Positions 58,401 to 60,134 of a DNA stretch of 64,000 nt are shown here, piece after piece. The position numbers and the translations under genes are program-made. The notes under the pieces are model-generated. The model saw nothing but the letters and a program-made list of their open reading frames with translations. It ran no database searches and was not told the origin of the DNA. Positions within the stretch are counted from its first letter, which is position 1. Every line of letters starts with the position of its first letter. Origin of the DNA: Enoplosus armatus (taxonomy: Eukaryota > Chordata > Actinopteri > Centrarchiformes > Enoplosidae); the NCBI RefSeq assembly GCF_043641665.1, contig NC_092195.1, positions 20,779,774 to 20,843,773 of the forward strand, written 5' to 3'.

Positions 58401-60134
58401 GTGTTAATCCTTGATGTGTGTCGAGGTTAAAGGTCACACAGCAGCCTAAAAGGTGCTGAACAGCTCGCAGCCTGCAGGGTCGTCATGTGAGTAGCGTCTG
58501 CATGTTGTAACCATCCCTCTGTCTTTGTGTCTCTCCGTCTGTCTGTCTGCCTGCTTTTACAACTTTTCCTCTTCACAGCCATCAGCTCCTACTGACCTCT
58601 GAGCCCACAAACCAACTCTGACGACGACAGCAGGGATTAGTAGCTTTAACCGCTGCCAACTCTGGCTCTCTCTGCCTCCATATAGTGTAATATACAGTAT
58701 CATCACTTAAAAACAGGAATCCCAGAAATGAACCTTCAATAGAATGACACCTGAATGAAATTAAAAATATGTTAAAAGATGAAACCAGGCAGTCTCATCA
58801 CAACCAGGTGAAACGGTACAAAGTGCTGTCCTTCACTCCGTGCTCAGTGATTTAAGAAAGAATTAATTCACACATGAGGTTTCAGCAAACCTCCACCATT
58901 AAGGATGAAGCTGGTGTTATTCTGAAAAATCCCATGAAAAGACCAAATCCACCTCCAGCAGCGTGTCAGTCCGTCTCTCGATCCTGTCTGACTTCTGTGG
59001 CTCTCAGCTCGCAGCCCATTGGTTCCTCCTGAAGACGTACGTCTCTAAAAACACCTCAGGAATATATAGTTCTGTAATCTGTTGGGGACTATTTTCAGGG
59101 GCGGATGACTCCACATGTGGTGCGCTGTGAGTATTTGGGGCAGCAGGACGGTGTGTGATGAAGGAACATGGCAACAACACTTGTTAGGAGACACATTCAC
59201 TGCTGCTTTTGGTCTTTTCAGGGGATTTGAGAAATATGAAGGTTATGGTCAGACGTAACCTTTACCTGGTTGAACAGCACTGAGCCTCTCACTGACTCGA
59301 TCCTCCTCTCCCGACTTCCTCTTCTAGATTTCGATCATCCGGTGCCTCTTTTTTAAACCACTGGCTTCACTGACTTCATACAAACTCCTGTAACACAGAA
59401 GAACTCCTAAAAGCTCATCTGCACGACTGCTTTTTAACCTTAAGTATCTGGACACCTTTAATTTGAAAACCTAAAACTACTTAAATTGTGACAATTTGAA
59501 TGTGAATTAATAGATAACAAATCTAATAACTGAGACATTTGCACAAAATCTATTTCTATTGAACTCTTTCAGTCCGTAACCTTGGTAACCCTCATTCAGT
59601 AACCCTTGGTAACCCATGGCAACCCTCGGTAACCTTTGGTAACCCTTGTTCCTCTGTGTCTCTTGCTCCTTCCTTCTTCCCCCGCCCCCTCTTCCTGCCT
59701 CGCTAACCCAATCAAAACCCAACACCTTGCTTCCTGTGGTGGCGGTGGGGTCGGCCATCTTTGTTTTGGGCTCTCACTGACTGTCTGCGTGTCTGGCGGG
59801 CGTGCTGGCTTGGCTCGCTGCCTGGTTGGTTGGCAACGCAGAAGGTGAGGATGTCACTGACGGCGGCGCTATCCCCGCAGTCCAACTGCCGTCCAACGTC
59901 TTCCAGAACTACGGCGAGGTGGAGGAGGACGACCCTTACCGCTACTACCAGCCCAACTACCCGGCCCCGCGGCCCGTGGAGCCCGACGACCCCGCCCTCG
60001 GCCAGGACTACATGGAACTGAGGTCCCCCGGCATCCACCGCAGCGCCCGGAGCCTGGAGGGAGAGGAGGAGCGAGTCGGGCCGAAGAGGAGACTAAAGAG
60101 AGGAGCGAAGACGCTGCCTGGACTAATTAAATGA
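7001..60134 (+). CDS. col14a1: Collagen alpha-1(XIV) chain, 3' part of gene (29 exons, partial at 5')
   Basis: FACIT collagen secreted to the matrix, where it binds collagen fibril surfaces. Exons: 7001-7128, 10131-10253, 10708-10857, 14537-14653, 18583-18732, 21798-21872, 24326-24465, 25459-25582, 27376-27519, 27837-28001, 28190-28228, 28659-28797, 28997-29139, 29356-29465, 32005-32163, 34035-34112, 34293-34379, 34836-34889, 49818-49913, 50073-50126, 51019-51072, 51778-51831, 52491-52562, 54845-54880, 56154-56220, 56408-56596, 56716-56793, 56882-57037, 59842-60134. Joined they give 3274 nt in one frame. Domain order is half FN3, two FN3, linker, VWA, TSPN, COL2, NC2, COL1, NC1. Peptides such as '[10 protein letters not shown]', '[10 protein letters not shown]' and '[16 protein letters not shown]' identify type XIV rather than type XII, by comparison with the human protein from memory. 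The a/b teleost paralogue cannot be decided. The 5' half, including the start codon, is outside the window. Confidence 0.95.
7129..10130. other. col14a1 intron with diverged tandem repeat
   Basis: Intron of 3.0 kb. The only structure seen is the roughly 130-bp diverged tandem repeat at 8370-9150 and an AT dinucleotide run at 10004-10021. The 120-codon minus-strand open frame in this stretch falls inside the tandem repeat and looks non-coding. Confidence 0.6.
8370..9150. repeat. Diverged long tandem repeat, unit about 105-135 bp
   Basis: Five blocks start with a GATGAT-T-GG-TTTTT-like core at about 8429, 8553, 8880, 9016 and 9119. Each is preceded by a 'gagagg'-like box. Several are followed by an 'agatagatgatgtgacaaa' or 'acatagataacgtgacaaa'-like box and a 'gggatttga(g/a)c' box. 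Spacings are about 124, 327 (a gap of unrelated sequence), 136 and 103 bp. Copies are strongly diverged, so this is an old local duplication rather than a young satellite. Confidence 0.5.
10131..10253 (+). CDS. col14a1: col14a1 exon: first half of FN3 repeat 'SEEWYNR'
   Basis: Phase 1/1, 123 bp. Reads [20 protein letters not shown], then [10 protein letters not shown], nearly word for word the human collagen XIV repeat. The acceptor 'tgctcctcag' follows a long T-rich tract. The donor is 'tctg|gtaatt'. The conserved Trp of the FN3 C strand is present. Confidence 0.95.
10708..10857 (+). CDS. col14a1: col14a1 exon: second half of FN3 repeat 'SEEWYNR'
   Basis: Phase 1/1, 150 bp. Reads [20 protein letters not shown], then [10 protein letters not shown] and ALTGRAKT. 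The 'L..GTEY.V.V.A' signature of the FN3 E-F strands is intact. Acceptor 'cccctcctcag', donor 'acct|gtgagt'. Confidence 0.95.
10858..14536. other. col14a1 intron with LINE-derived fragment
   Basis: Intron of 3.7 kb. Contains a LINE-like coding remnant at 13315-13505 (minus strand) and a stretch at 12200-12240 that resembles a dispersed fish repeat (a 'gtgtccttgagcaggacact' box). A short G run lies at 12413-12424. No exon-like sequence was found. Confidence 0.6.
13315..13505 (-). mobile_element. LINE-like coding remnant
   Basis: On the minus strand the translation contains [11 protein letters not shown], then [17 protein letters not shown]. It matches in wording the 'GRPRTRWRDYI...EELE.VAGEREVW..LL' tail often seen in fish non-LTR retrotransposon copies. 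It lacks the rest of an element and sits in an intron, so it is a dead fragment. The family name cannot be fixed from this piece. Confidence 0.5.
14537..14653 (+). CDS. col14a1: col14a1 exon: first half of FN3 repeat 'LGVTNL'
   Basis: Phase 1/1, 117 bp. Reads [20 protein letters not shown], then [19 protein letters not shown]. Human collagen XIV has the same unusual Cys and 'HRHA.AYRV.IESL' wording. Acceptor 'ttccgtcctgcag', donor 'ctca|gtgagt'. Confidence 0.95.
14654..18582. other. col14a1 intron
   Basis: Intron of 3.9 kb without recognisable exons. A G run lies at 15350-15361. A 150-codon minus-strand open frame (16979-16527) has no splice context or known domain. The same stretch is AT-rich with repeated TAATTA/ATTATT-type words and may be conserved non-coding DNA instead. 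Confidence 0.5.
18583..18732 (+). CDS. col14a1: col14a1 exon: second half of last FN3 repeat
   Basis: Phase 1/1, 150 bp. Reads [20 protein letters not shown], then [18 protein letters not shown], matching human 'RQKQESTVGGGTTRHCF..L.P.SEYKISVYTKLQ'. The Cys here pairs plausibly with the Cys of the preceding exon. Acceptor 'tttctactgcag', donor 'acac|gtaagt'. Confidence 0.95.
20594..20668. repeat. Inverted repeat (28- and 32-nt arms, 15-nt loop)
   Basis: The left arm 20594-20621 and right arm 20637-20668 are complementary apart from one extra CACA in the right arm's CA run. The arms contain a 'tttgggagggggca' block and its complement. The DNA could form a stem of about 28 bp, about 140 bp upstream of the minisatellite. 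Confidence 0.8.
20809..21704. repeat. 15-bp minisatellite, about 60 units
   Basis: Units read 'acacattctgtgtgt' with variants '...ctgtatgt', '...ctatatgt' and '...ctgtgtat'. Because the period is a multiple of three, frames on both strands stay open for up to 347 codons with a [15 protein letters not shown] pattern; these are not genes. A few units near 21586-21618 are inverted ('acacagaatgtgtata'), and some units are shortened near 21390 and 21505. Confidence 0.95.
21798..21872 (+). CDS. col14a1: col14a1 exon: Pro/Thr linker
   Basis: Phase 1/1, 75 bp. Encodes [20 protein letters not shown] then PAAKE, the flexible linker between the last FN3 repeat and the VWA domain; human has 'LPTRPPTFPPTIPPAKE'. 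The Thr/Pro richness suggests O-glycosylation. The acceptor 'ttctctctctgcag' is preceded by a TG run. Confidence 0.93.
21873..24325. other. col14a1 intron
   Basis: Intron of 2.5 kb. Contains the (CA)n run at 23103-23138. Nothing else recognisable. Confidence 0.6.
23103..23138. repeat. (CA)n microsatellite
   Basis: Uninterrupted CA run of about 18 repeats within the intron. Confidence 0.9.
24326..24465 (+). CDS. col14a1: col14a1 exon: start of VWA domain
   Basis: Phase 1/0, 140 bp. Reads [20 protein letters not shown], then [19 protein letters not shown]. The DGSWS stretch is the first MIDAS metal-binding loop (D-x-S-x-S), intact. Acceptor 'tctctgtccag', donor 'actcag|gtactc'. Confidence 0.96.
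24466..25458. other. col14a1 intron with hAT-like MITE
   Basis: One kb. The middle part (24862-25085) is a diverged MITE copy. The 163-codon minus-strand open frame across 24226-24717 is a shadow of the VWA exon. Confidence 0.6.
24862..25085 (+). mobile_element. hAT-like MITE copy, same family as 5418-5695
   Basis: It shows the family landmarks: a GATTGATTGACTTGTC start, 'ctacaaaatgtctaatgtga', a 'ttcttt..aattgccaaaaccc' block, 'aattacttaaacaattaatc' and an end close to 'tctgtcaataacttatccat' plus 'taatcaact'. Both ends are worn. Family recognised from memory. Confidence 0.5.
25459..25582 (+). CDS. col14a1: col14a1 exon: VWA domain, second exon
   Basis: Phase 0/1, 124 bp. Reads [19 protein letters not shown], then [10 protein letters not shown] with the conserved Thr of the MIDAS. 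The reading frame demands that the exon end at 'aagacag' directly before 'gcgagt', so the donor is GC rather than GT. The next exon resumes with the remaining two bases of the Gly codon. Confidence 0.94.
25583..27375. other. col14a1 GC-AG intron
   Basis: Intron of 1.8 kb beginning CAG|GCGAGT and ending AATCAG|GT. No GT donor near the exon end keeps the VWA frame. A short CAGCCATG tandem duplication occurs near 26260-26285. No other feature seen. Confidence 0.75.
27376..27519 (+). CDS. col14a1: col14a1 exon: VWA domain, third exon
   Basis: Phase 1/1, 144 bp. Reads [19 protein letters not shown], then [18 protein letters not shown] with the third MIDAS loop (TDG). Compared with human, '[25 protein letters not shown]' is conserved. 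Donor 'gaag|gtcaga'. Confidence 0.96.
27837..28001 (+). CDS. col14a1: col14a1 exon: end of VWA domain
   Basis: Phase 1/1, 165 bp. Reads [20 protein letters not shown], then [20 protein letters not shown] and VTFVCEAA. It includes the closing Cys of the VWA fold. The acceptor is a less typical 'cctgtaaag'. Confidence 0.96.
28190..28228 (+). CDS. col14a1: col14a1 exon: 39-bp junction exon
   Basis: Phase 1/1. Encodes [13 protein letters not shown] between VWA and the TSPN domain; human has 'TCPVVHKDGIDLA' at the same place. The sequence is poorly conserved beyond TCP, but length and phase fit, and the acceptor 'ctttctttctcag' is strong. Confidence 0.9.
28659..28797 (+). CDS. col14a1: col14a1 exon: TSPN domain, first exon
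   Basis: Phase 1/2, 139 bp. Reads [20 protein letters not shown], then [19 protein letters not shown]. This starts the thrombospondin-N/laminin-G-like jelly roll of FACIT collagens. The minus-strand 96-codon frame here is its shadow. Confidence 0.96.
28997..29139 (+). CDS. col14a1: col14a1 exon: TSPN domain, second exon
   Basis: Phase 2/1, 143 bp. Reads [20 protein letters not shown], then [20 protein letters not shown], matching the human wording at nearly every position. Donor 'gaca|gtgagt'. Confidence 0.97.
29356..29465 (+). CDS. col14a1: col14a1 exon: TSPN domain, third exon
   Basis: Phase 1/0, 110 bp. Reads [20 protein letters not shown], then [16 protein letters not shown]. Acceptor 'gtcttcctgcag', donor 'cacaag|gtcaga'. 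Confidence 0.97.
31168..31210. repeat. Perfect 20-bp palindrome with 3-nt loop
   Basis: The left arm 31168-31187 begins 'gttatgttatgttttcc'. The right arm 31191-31210 is its exact complement, with TTT between. The stem has no mismatch. The loop is too short for a typical microRNA precursor. Confidence 0.9.
31323..31412 (+). mobile_element. Retroposon 3'-end-like fragment
   Basis: The order 'aataatcatgataataac', 'cttgtgtagctcttttcata', 'catgcagctcaaagtgtttt' follows the widespread fish pattern of a TTATTTGTATAGCACCTTTCATAC-like block leading to CTCAAAGTGCTTTA. Recognised from memory; no open frame. Confidence 0.4.
32005..32163 (+). CDS. col14a1: col14a1 exon: TSPN domain, fourth exon
   Basis: Phase 0/0, 159 bp. 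Reads [20 protein letters not shown], then [20 protein letters not shown]. It contains the domain's conserved DCK cysteine. Human has 'LHIVVSETLVKVVIDCKQVGEK'. Confidence 0.97.
32164..34034. other. col14a1 intron
   Basis: Intron of 1.9 kb. No repeats or exons recognised. A short collagen-like stretch near 33690-33735 was examined and rejected. Confidence 0.55.
34035..34112 (+). CDS. col14a1: col14a1 exon: end of TSPN domain
   Basis: Phase 0/0, 78 bp. Reads [20 protein letters not shown], then CELPGL, closing the TSPN domain with its last cysteines. Identical to human at nearly every residue. Confidence 0.97.
34293..34379 (+). CDS. col14a1: col14a1 exon: NC3/COL2 junction
   Basis: Phase 0/0, 87 bp. 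Encodes [20 protein letters not shown], then the first collagen triplets GPPGPAGPP. The Cys-rich segment precedes the triple helix and is suited to interchain disulfides. It has one more Gly-X-Y triplet than I recall for human. Acceptor 'gatcatccag', donor 'ccacca|gtgagc'. Confidence 0.95.
34836..34889 (+). CDS. col14a1: col14a1 exon: COL2 helix, 54 bp
   Basis: A classic 54-bp collagen exon, phase 0: [18 protein letters not shown]. Six Gly-X-Y triplets, including an RGD that human lacks here. The exon ends before the 14.9-kb intron that hosts the lectin family. Confidence 0.95.
36642..37167 (-). pseudogene. Decayed C-type lectin receptor copy
   Basis: Two pieces remain. The piece 37167-37095 corresponds to exon 1: its start codon has become TTG, most of the tail is deleted, and only the end ('cacaggagtcc' through donor 'ctg|gtaagc') aligns with the copy at 41650. 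The piece 36752-36642 corresponds to the first lectin-domain exon: RFGCKC, then [16 protein letters not shown] and donor 'cag|gtgagt'. It lacks about ten residues and is frame-shifted near CPEGW. No membrane, stalk or later lectin exons were found. The upstream 'agcatcaagaacgtagcagc' stretch is homologous to the promoter of the other copies. Confidence 0.75.
37225..37236 (-). promoter_or_regulatory. Mutated relative of the shared ETS-like promoter box
   Basis: On the + strand this reads 'agaacgtagcag' at the position where the other two copies have 'aggaagtagcag'. The GGAA core needed by ETS/PU.1-type factors is gone, in step with the decay of the gene below it. Confidence 0.45.
39241..39660 (+). 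mobile_element. Dispersed percomorph repeat
   Basis: Contains 'ggattgccatgaaatt' twice, 'ggtgatccctt' twice followed by TTTCATCTAG, and the block 'gctaacattagcatgtagca'. I recognise this word order from a very abundant percomorph interspersed repeat. The two half-similar sections suggest two overlapping or nested copies. No coding capacity. Confidence 0.55.
40374..40387. repeat. Poly-G run
   Basis: A run of about 14 G residues in the intron. Confidence 0.8.
40458..41650 (-). pseudogene. C-type lectin receptor copy lacking its lectin domain
   Basis: Three exons with good splice sites and matching phases. The tail exon 41650-41494 reads [20 protein letters not shown], then [13 protein letters not shown]. 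The membrane exon 41207-41097 reads [20 protein letters not shown]. The stalk exon 40631-40458 reads [20 protein letters not shown], then [18 protein letters not shown] and ends at donor 'gcag|gtgaga'. It parallels exons 1, 2 and the coiled-coil exons of the intact gene. No lectin-domain exon was found in the 3.2 kb downstream before the next copy. It is therefore a truncated copy, or it splices to something not recognised. All three exons are open, so decay may be recent. Confidence 0.7.
40838..40966. mobile_element. Hairpin MITE, about 128 bp
   Basis: The arms 40838-40880 and 40921-40966 are inverted copies with few mismatches ('agaggtcaaaactccagcaa' against the complement of 'ttgcaggagttttgacctct'). 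They are separated by about 40 bp. This foldback form is typical of a small non-autonomous DNA transposon. It sits in the second intron of the truncated lectin copy. Confidence 0.65.
41742..41753 (-). promoter_or_regulatory. ETS/PU.1-like box upstream of truncated lectin copy
   Basis: The + strand reads 'aggaagtagcag', about 95 bp upstream of the ATG at 41650. The same 12-mer stands upstream of the intact gene. Between box and ATG, the + strand also has 'ttttaaac' (41723-41730), a possible TATA-like element on the minus strand. Confidence 0.45.
43400..43520 (-). CDS. Lectin receptor exon 8: end of lectin domain
   Basis: Acceptor 'tgtcctacag'. Reads [10 protein letters not shown], then [12 protein letters not shown] and [11 protein letters not shown] followed by TAG. 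Only two residues differ from the usual 'W.QGKWTQ...KNWICEK' pattern of fish relatives that I recall. The place of EPN is taken by SPQ. Confidence 0.88.
43400..47366 (-). CDS. Type II C-type lectin receptor (CD209/CLEC4-like), complete, nested antisense
   Basis: Eight exons: 47366-47204, 45900-45781, 45055-45011, 44868-44788, 44676-44572, 44325-44183, 43884-43772, 43520-43400. They join to 891 nt, 296 aa plus TAG, all phases matching. The tail (1-70) has Tyr6 and Tyr36 in 'DIYAKPD' and '[10 protein letters not shown]'; neither fits a strict ITIM. The membrane segment is about 71-92. A coiled-coil stalk with repeated 'LQ..Y..LS.N..QL' units spans about 95-171. The C-type lectin domain is 172-296, with C175, C184/C186, C203, C274/C275 and C294, WIGL and WICEK. 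EPN/QPD and WND are absent, so calcium-dependent sugar binding is unlikely. Family knowledge suggests an innate immune cell-surface receptor; the ligand is unknown. The whole gene lies inside a col14a1 intron. Confidence 0.88.
43772..43884 (-). CDS. Lectin receptor exon 7: middle of lectin domain
   Basis: Phase 0/2, 113 bp. Reads [20 protein letters not shown], then [14 protein letters not shown]. It contains the WIGL core and the W.W.DGSPL-type motif (here WEWVDRSPL). Acceptor 'aaactgctag', donor 'gaaat|gtgagt'. Confidence 0.88.
44183..44325 (-). CDS. Lectin receptor exon 6: start of lectin domain
   Basis: Phase 1/0, 143 bp. Reads [20 protein letters not shown], then [20 protein letters not shown]. 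This is the first part of the lectin fold with its N-terminal disulfide (long-form domain). The acceptor 'gacacaaag' is weak. Confidence 0.87.
44572..44676 (-). CDS. Lectin receptor exon 5: coiled-coil stalk
   Basis: Phase 1/1, 105 bp. Reads [20 protein letters not shown], then [12 protein letters not shown]. Heptad spacing of L/V/I is clear. Acceptor 'tttttctcaag', donor 'gaag|gtgaga'. Confidence 0.85.
44788..44868 (-). CDS. Lectin receptor exon 4: coiled-coil stalk
   Basis: Phase 1/1, 81 bp. Reads [20 protein letters not shown], then QGKIS. It is related to exon 5 and to the stalk exon of the truncated copy. Acceptor 'aatattttag', donor 'tcag|gtagga'. Confidence 0.85.
45011..45055 (-). CDS. 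Lectin receptor exon 3: short stalk exon
   Basis: Phase 1/1, 45 bp. Reads [15 protein letters not shown] with an N-x-T glycosylation site. It uses acceptor 'cagctag|cagg'. The AG four bases upstream ('cttcag|ctag') would shift the frame, so the downstream AG was chosen. This is the least certain exon. Confidence 0.65.
45285..45547 (-). other. Exon-like open frame with hydrophobic segment, unassigned
   Basis: Within the lectin gene's second intron, the minus strand holds an open frame (no ATG at its start) bounded by 'ttgctag|ttccg' and 'cctcat|gtgagc'. It reads [20 protein letters not shown], then a hydrophobic [17 protein letters not shown] and a basic stretch. It resembles a tail/membrane exon but has no clear similarity to exon 2 and its entry phase (2) does not match exon 1 (1). 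It could be a decayed alternative membrane exon or chance. Confidence 0.3.
45781..45900 (-). CDS. Lectin receptor exon 2: membrane segment
   Basis: Phase 1/1, 120 bp. Reads [20 protein letters not shown], then [20 protein letters not shown]. The basic QRR before the hydrophobic run fits a type II (N-in) orientation. Acceptor 'gccacttcag', donor 'catt|gtaaga'. Confidence 0.88.
46139..46925. repeat. Compound TC minisatellite
   Basis: About 20 units alternate a near-constant 'gttgttggtaatagt' (variants 'gttgttgggaatagt', 'gttgttggaaatagt') with (TC)n runs of variable length, giving units of about 22-55 bp. It lies in the first intron of the lectin gene, where the transcript would carry the GA-rich strand. 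The 318-codon minus frame ([11 protein letters not shown] pattern) is not a gene. Confidence 0.95.
47204..47366 (-). CDS. Lectin receptor exon 1: start codon and cytoplasmic tail
   Basis: ATG at 47366-47364. Reads [20 protein letters not shown], then [19 protein letters not shown]. The start aligns with MSTDI of the copy at 41650. Donor 'ggag|gtaagt', phase 1. Too short for most frame tracks, but supported by the paralogue and joining phase. Confidence 0.85.
47555..47566 (-). promoter_or_regulatory. ETS/PU.1-like box upstream of intact lectin gene
   Basis: The + strand has 'aggaagtagcag' about 190 bp upstream of the ATG at 47366, identical to the box at 41742-41753. ETS factors such as PU.1 bind GGAA cores and drive myeloid genes; binding here is inference. 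Confidence 0.45.
47800..47825. repeat. (AC)n microsatellite
   Basis: Pure dinucleotide run of about 13 units between the intact lectin gene and the remnant at 48.4 kb. Confidence 0.85.
48354..48440 (-). pseudogene. Remnant last lectin-domain exon
   Basis: The minus strand reads [20 protein letters not shown], matching 'QGQWTQ...KNWICEK' of the intact gene's last exon. The stop codon TAG after the Lys is CAG here, so the frame runs on. Upstream sequence to the expected acceptor is scrambled (frames change near 'gtgggtggggccgggtcc'). No other exon of this copy was recognised. Confidence 0.65.
49177..49623. mobile_element. PIF/Harbinger-like MITE, about 447 bp
   Basis: Ends are inverted: 'ttccgcgttcagac' at the left and 'gtctgaacccggcg' at the right, 11 of 14 positions matching. 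The element is flanked by TAA on both sides (49174-49176 and 49624-49626), the 3-bp target duplication typical of PIF/Harbinger elements. No transposase coding. Confidence 0.6.
49818..49913 (+). CDS. col14a1: col14a1 exon: COL2 helix with conserved imperfection
   Basis: Phase 0, 96 bp. Reads [20 protein letters not shown], then [11 protein letters not shown]. The two-residue insertion (GRS-II-GPP) interrupts Gly-X-Y at the same place as 'GLSIQGMPG' in human COL2. The acceptor tract is itself a (TC)n microsatellite ending 'tctccag'. Confidence 0.95.
50073..50126 (+). CDS. col14a1: col14a1 exon: COL2 helix, 54 bp
   Basis: [18 protein letters not shown], six triplets, phase 0. Acceptor 'ttttatctgcag', donor 'acacag|gtaatg'. 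Confidence 0.94.
50127..51018. other. col14a1 intron with retroposon tail
   Basis: Intron of 0.9 kb. Contains the 'aatcag' tail repeat and adjoining retroposon-like end at 50573-50665. Nothing else seen. Confidence 0.55.
50573..50665 (+). mobile_element. Retroposon 3'-tail-like fragment
   Basis: Four to five tandem 'cagaat' units lead into 'actgtttattgccaagtaac' and 'acaaggaatttgctgt'. This layout (short tandem repeat next to TTTATTGCCAAGTA and ACAAGGAATTTG) is a common end of fish retroposon copies, recognised from memory. Confidence 0.5.
51019..51072 (+). CDS. col14a1: col14a1 exon: COL2 helix, 54 bp
   Basis: [18 protein letters not shown], six triplets, phase 0. Human has 'GIPGGVGSPGRDGSPGQR' here. 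Donor 'ccaga|gtgagt' keeps the frame. Confidence 0.95.
51073..51777. other. col14a1 intron with cryptic TAC/ACT-rich tract
   Basis: Positions about 51176-51480 are strongly enriched in TAC/ACT/TTC triplets without exact tandem order, as in a decayed trinucleotide repeat. The 75-codon frame at 51451-51678 lies partly in this tract. Confidence 0.6.
51176..51480. repeat. Decayed trinucleotide-rich tract
   Basis: Long chains such as 'ctactattacttctattact' and 'actactactccaacacc' occur through 300 bp, consistent with an old (TAC)n microsatellite broken by substitutions. Confidence 0.65.
51778..51831 (+). CDS. col14a1: col14a1 exon: COL2 helix, 54 bp
   Basis: [18 protein letters not shown], six triplets, phase 0. 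Human begins 'GLPGKDGSSGPPG'. Acceptor 'cttctccacag', donor 'accatc|gtgagt'. Confidence 0.95.
51832..52490. other. col14a1 intron
   Basis: Intron of 0.66 kb with no recognised repeat or exon. The long frames across it on both strands are chance extensions of the next collagen exon. Confidence 0.55.
52491..52562 (+). CDS. col14a1: col14a1 exon: COL2 helix, 72 bp
   Basis: [18 protein letters not shown], then GELGPP: eight triplets, phase 0, the same triplet count as human 'GIPGTPGVPGITGSMGPQGA...'. Acceptor 'catgtctctacag', donor 'ccaccg|gtgagt'. Confidence 0.95.
53308..53370 (+). mobile_element. Percomorph MITE end
   Basis: 'accagcggtggaagaagtat', 'tcaggtcctttactgcagta' and 'aacgtactaataccacactg' follow the common fish pattern TGGAAGAAGTATTCAGATCCTTTACTTAAGTA plus CTAATACCACA. 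Only one end is clear. Confidence 0.6.
53681..53969 (-). mobile_element. Non-LTR retrotransposon (LINE) reverse transcriptase fragment, dead
   Basis: The minus strand reads [15 protein letters not shown], then [19 protein letters not shown], and after one frame change [20 protein letters not shown] followed by FRR. These match the 'SPxLFxLYTND', Y-A-D-D and 'NHLxLNxxKTKEMxVDFRR' blocks of LINE reverse transcriptases. The catalytic YADD is YSDH and a frameshift is present, so the copy is inactive. Confidence 0.75.
54845..54880 (+). CDS. col14a1: col14a1 exon: COL2 helix, 36 bp
   Basis: [12 protein letters not shown], four triplets, phase 0. Human has 'GVPGAKGERGER'. Acceptor 'ttcttttctgttgcag', donor 'gaacgg|gtacgt'. 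Confidence 0.94.
54881..56153. other. col14a1 intron
   Basis: Intron of 1.3 kb. The open frames on both strands near 55800-56110 (about 100 codons) overlap each other and have no splice or domain support. Confidence 0.55.
56154..56220 (+). CDS. col14a1: col14a1 exon: end of COL2 and NC2
   Basis: Phase 0/1, 67 bp. Reads [20 protein letters not shown], then IQ. It joins GER to form an RGD also present in human. The Cys of NC2 can link chains between the two helices. Acceptor 'gtgtgtctccag', donor 'caga|gtgagt'. Confidence 0.96.
56408..56596 (+). CDS. col14a1: col14a1 exon: NC2 and start of COL1
   Basis: Phase 1/1, 189 bp. Reads [37 protein letters not shown], then [15 protein letters not shown]. 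The triplet after GQN starts with Ala (GCA) where human has Gly. Donor 'agag|gtgaag'. Confidence 0.96.
56597..56715. other. Short col14a1 intron ending in a TG repeat
   Basis: 119 bp, the shortest intron in the gene section after 56793-56882. Its last part is a TG run (about 56693-56710) directly against the acceptor 'gtccag'. Confidence 0.8.
56716..56793 (+). CDS. col14a1: col14a1 exon: COL1 helix with imperfection
   Basis: Phase 1/1, 78 bp. Reads [17 protein letters not shown], then GPRGPPGPP. The GI dipeptide between GSQ and GVQ is the first COL1 imperfection, at the same place as 'GNPGVGTQGPR' in human. Confidence 0.95.
56882..57037 (+). CDS. col14a1: col14a1 exon: end of COL1 and start of NC1
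   Basis: Phase 1/1, 156 bp. Reads [17 protein letters not shown], then [20 protein letters not shown] and VGYNVG. A second two-residue imperfection (GAQ-GQ-GRP) and the CDQNSC (C-x4-C) COL1/NC1 junction typical of FACIT collagens are present. Donor 'ggag|gtacgt'. Confidence 0.95.
58579..58596 (+). CDS. Candidate alternative terminal exon of col14a1 (AISSY-stop)
   Basis: Acceptor 'cttcacag' is preceded by about 60 nt of pyrimidine-rich sequence. In the phase of the upstream exon it adds AISSY and TGA. A variant poly(A) signal ATTAAA occurs at 58760-58765. Collagens XII and XIV are known to have NC1 splice variants, but this one is inferred from sequence alone. Confidence 0.3.
59328..59356 (+). 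CDS. Candidate alternative terminal exon of col14a1 ([13 protein letters not shown])
   Basis: Acceptor 'cttcctcttctag' follows a strong pyrimidine tract. In phase it adds DFDHPVPLF and TAA. No nearby canonical poly(A) signal was seen. Inference only. Confidence 0.25.
59573..59650. repeat. GGTAACC(C/T)-type short tandem repeat
   Basis: Six to seven copies of a roughly 10-15-bp unit around 'ggtaacc' (variants 'ggtaaccct', 'ggtaaccca', 'ggcaaccct'). It includes 'gtaacccatggcaac' at 59609-59623, which fits the RFX X-box consensus. Confidence 0.75.
59842..60134 (+). CDS. col14a1: col14a1 last coding exon: NC1 tail
   Basis: Phase 1, ends at TGA 60132-60134. Begins [20 protein letters not shown], then an acidic, Tyr/Pro-rich part ([18 protein letters not shown]), and ends with a basic [18 protein letters not shown]. 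The acceptor used here is 'ggcaacgcag'. A second in-frame acceptor, 'atccccgcag' at 59871-59880, would start the exon at 59881 and drop 13 residues. The tail is much longer and more charged than the human one I recall. Confidence 0.85.

Larger units (their letters stand above)
57038..59841. other. Last col14a1 intron with candidate alternative ends
   Basis: Intron of 2.8 kb. Two strong acceptors at 58577-58578 and 59326-59327 lead into short frames with early stops (see findings). A GGTAACC-rich short tandem repeat lies at 59573-59650. Confidence 0.6.
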
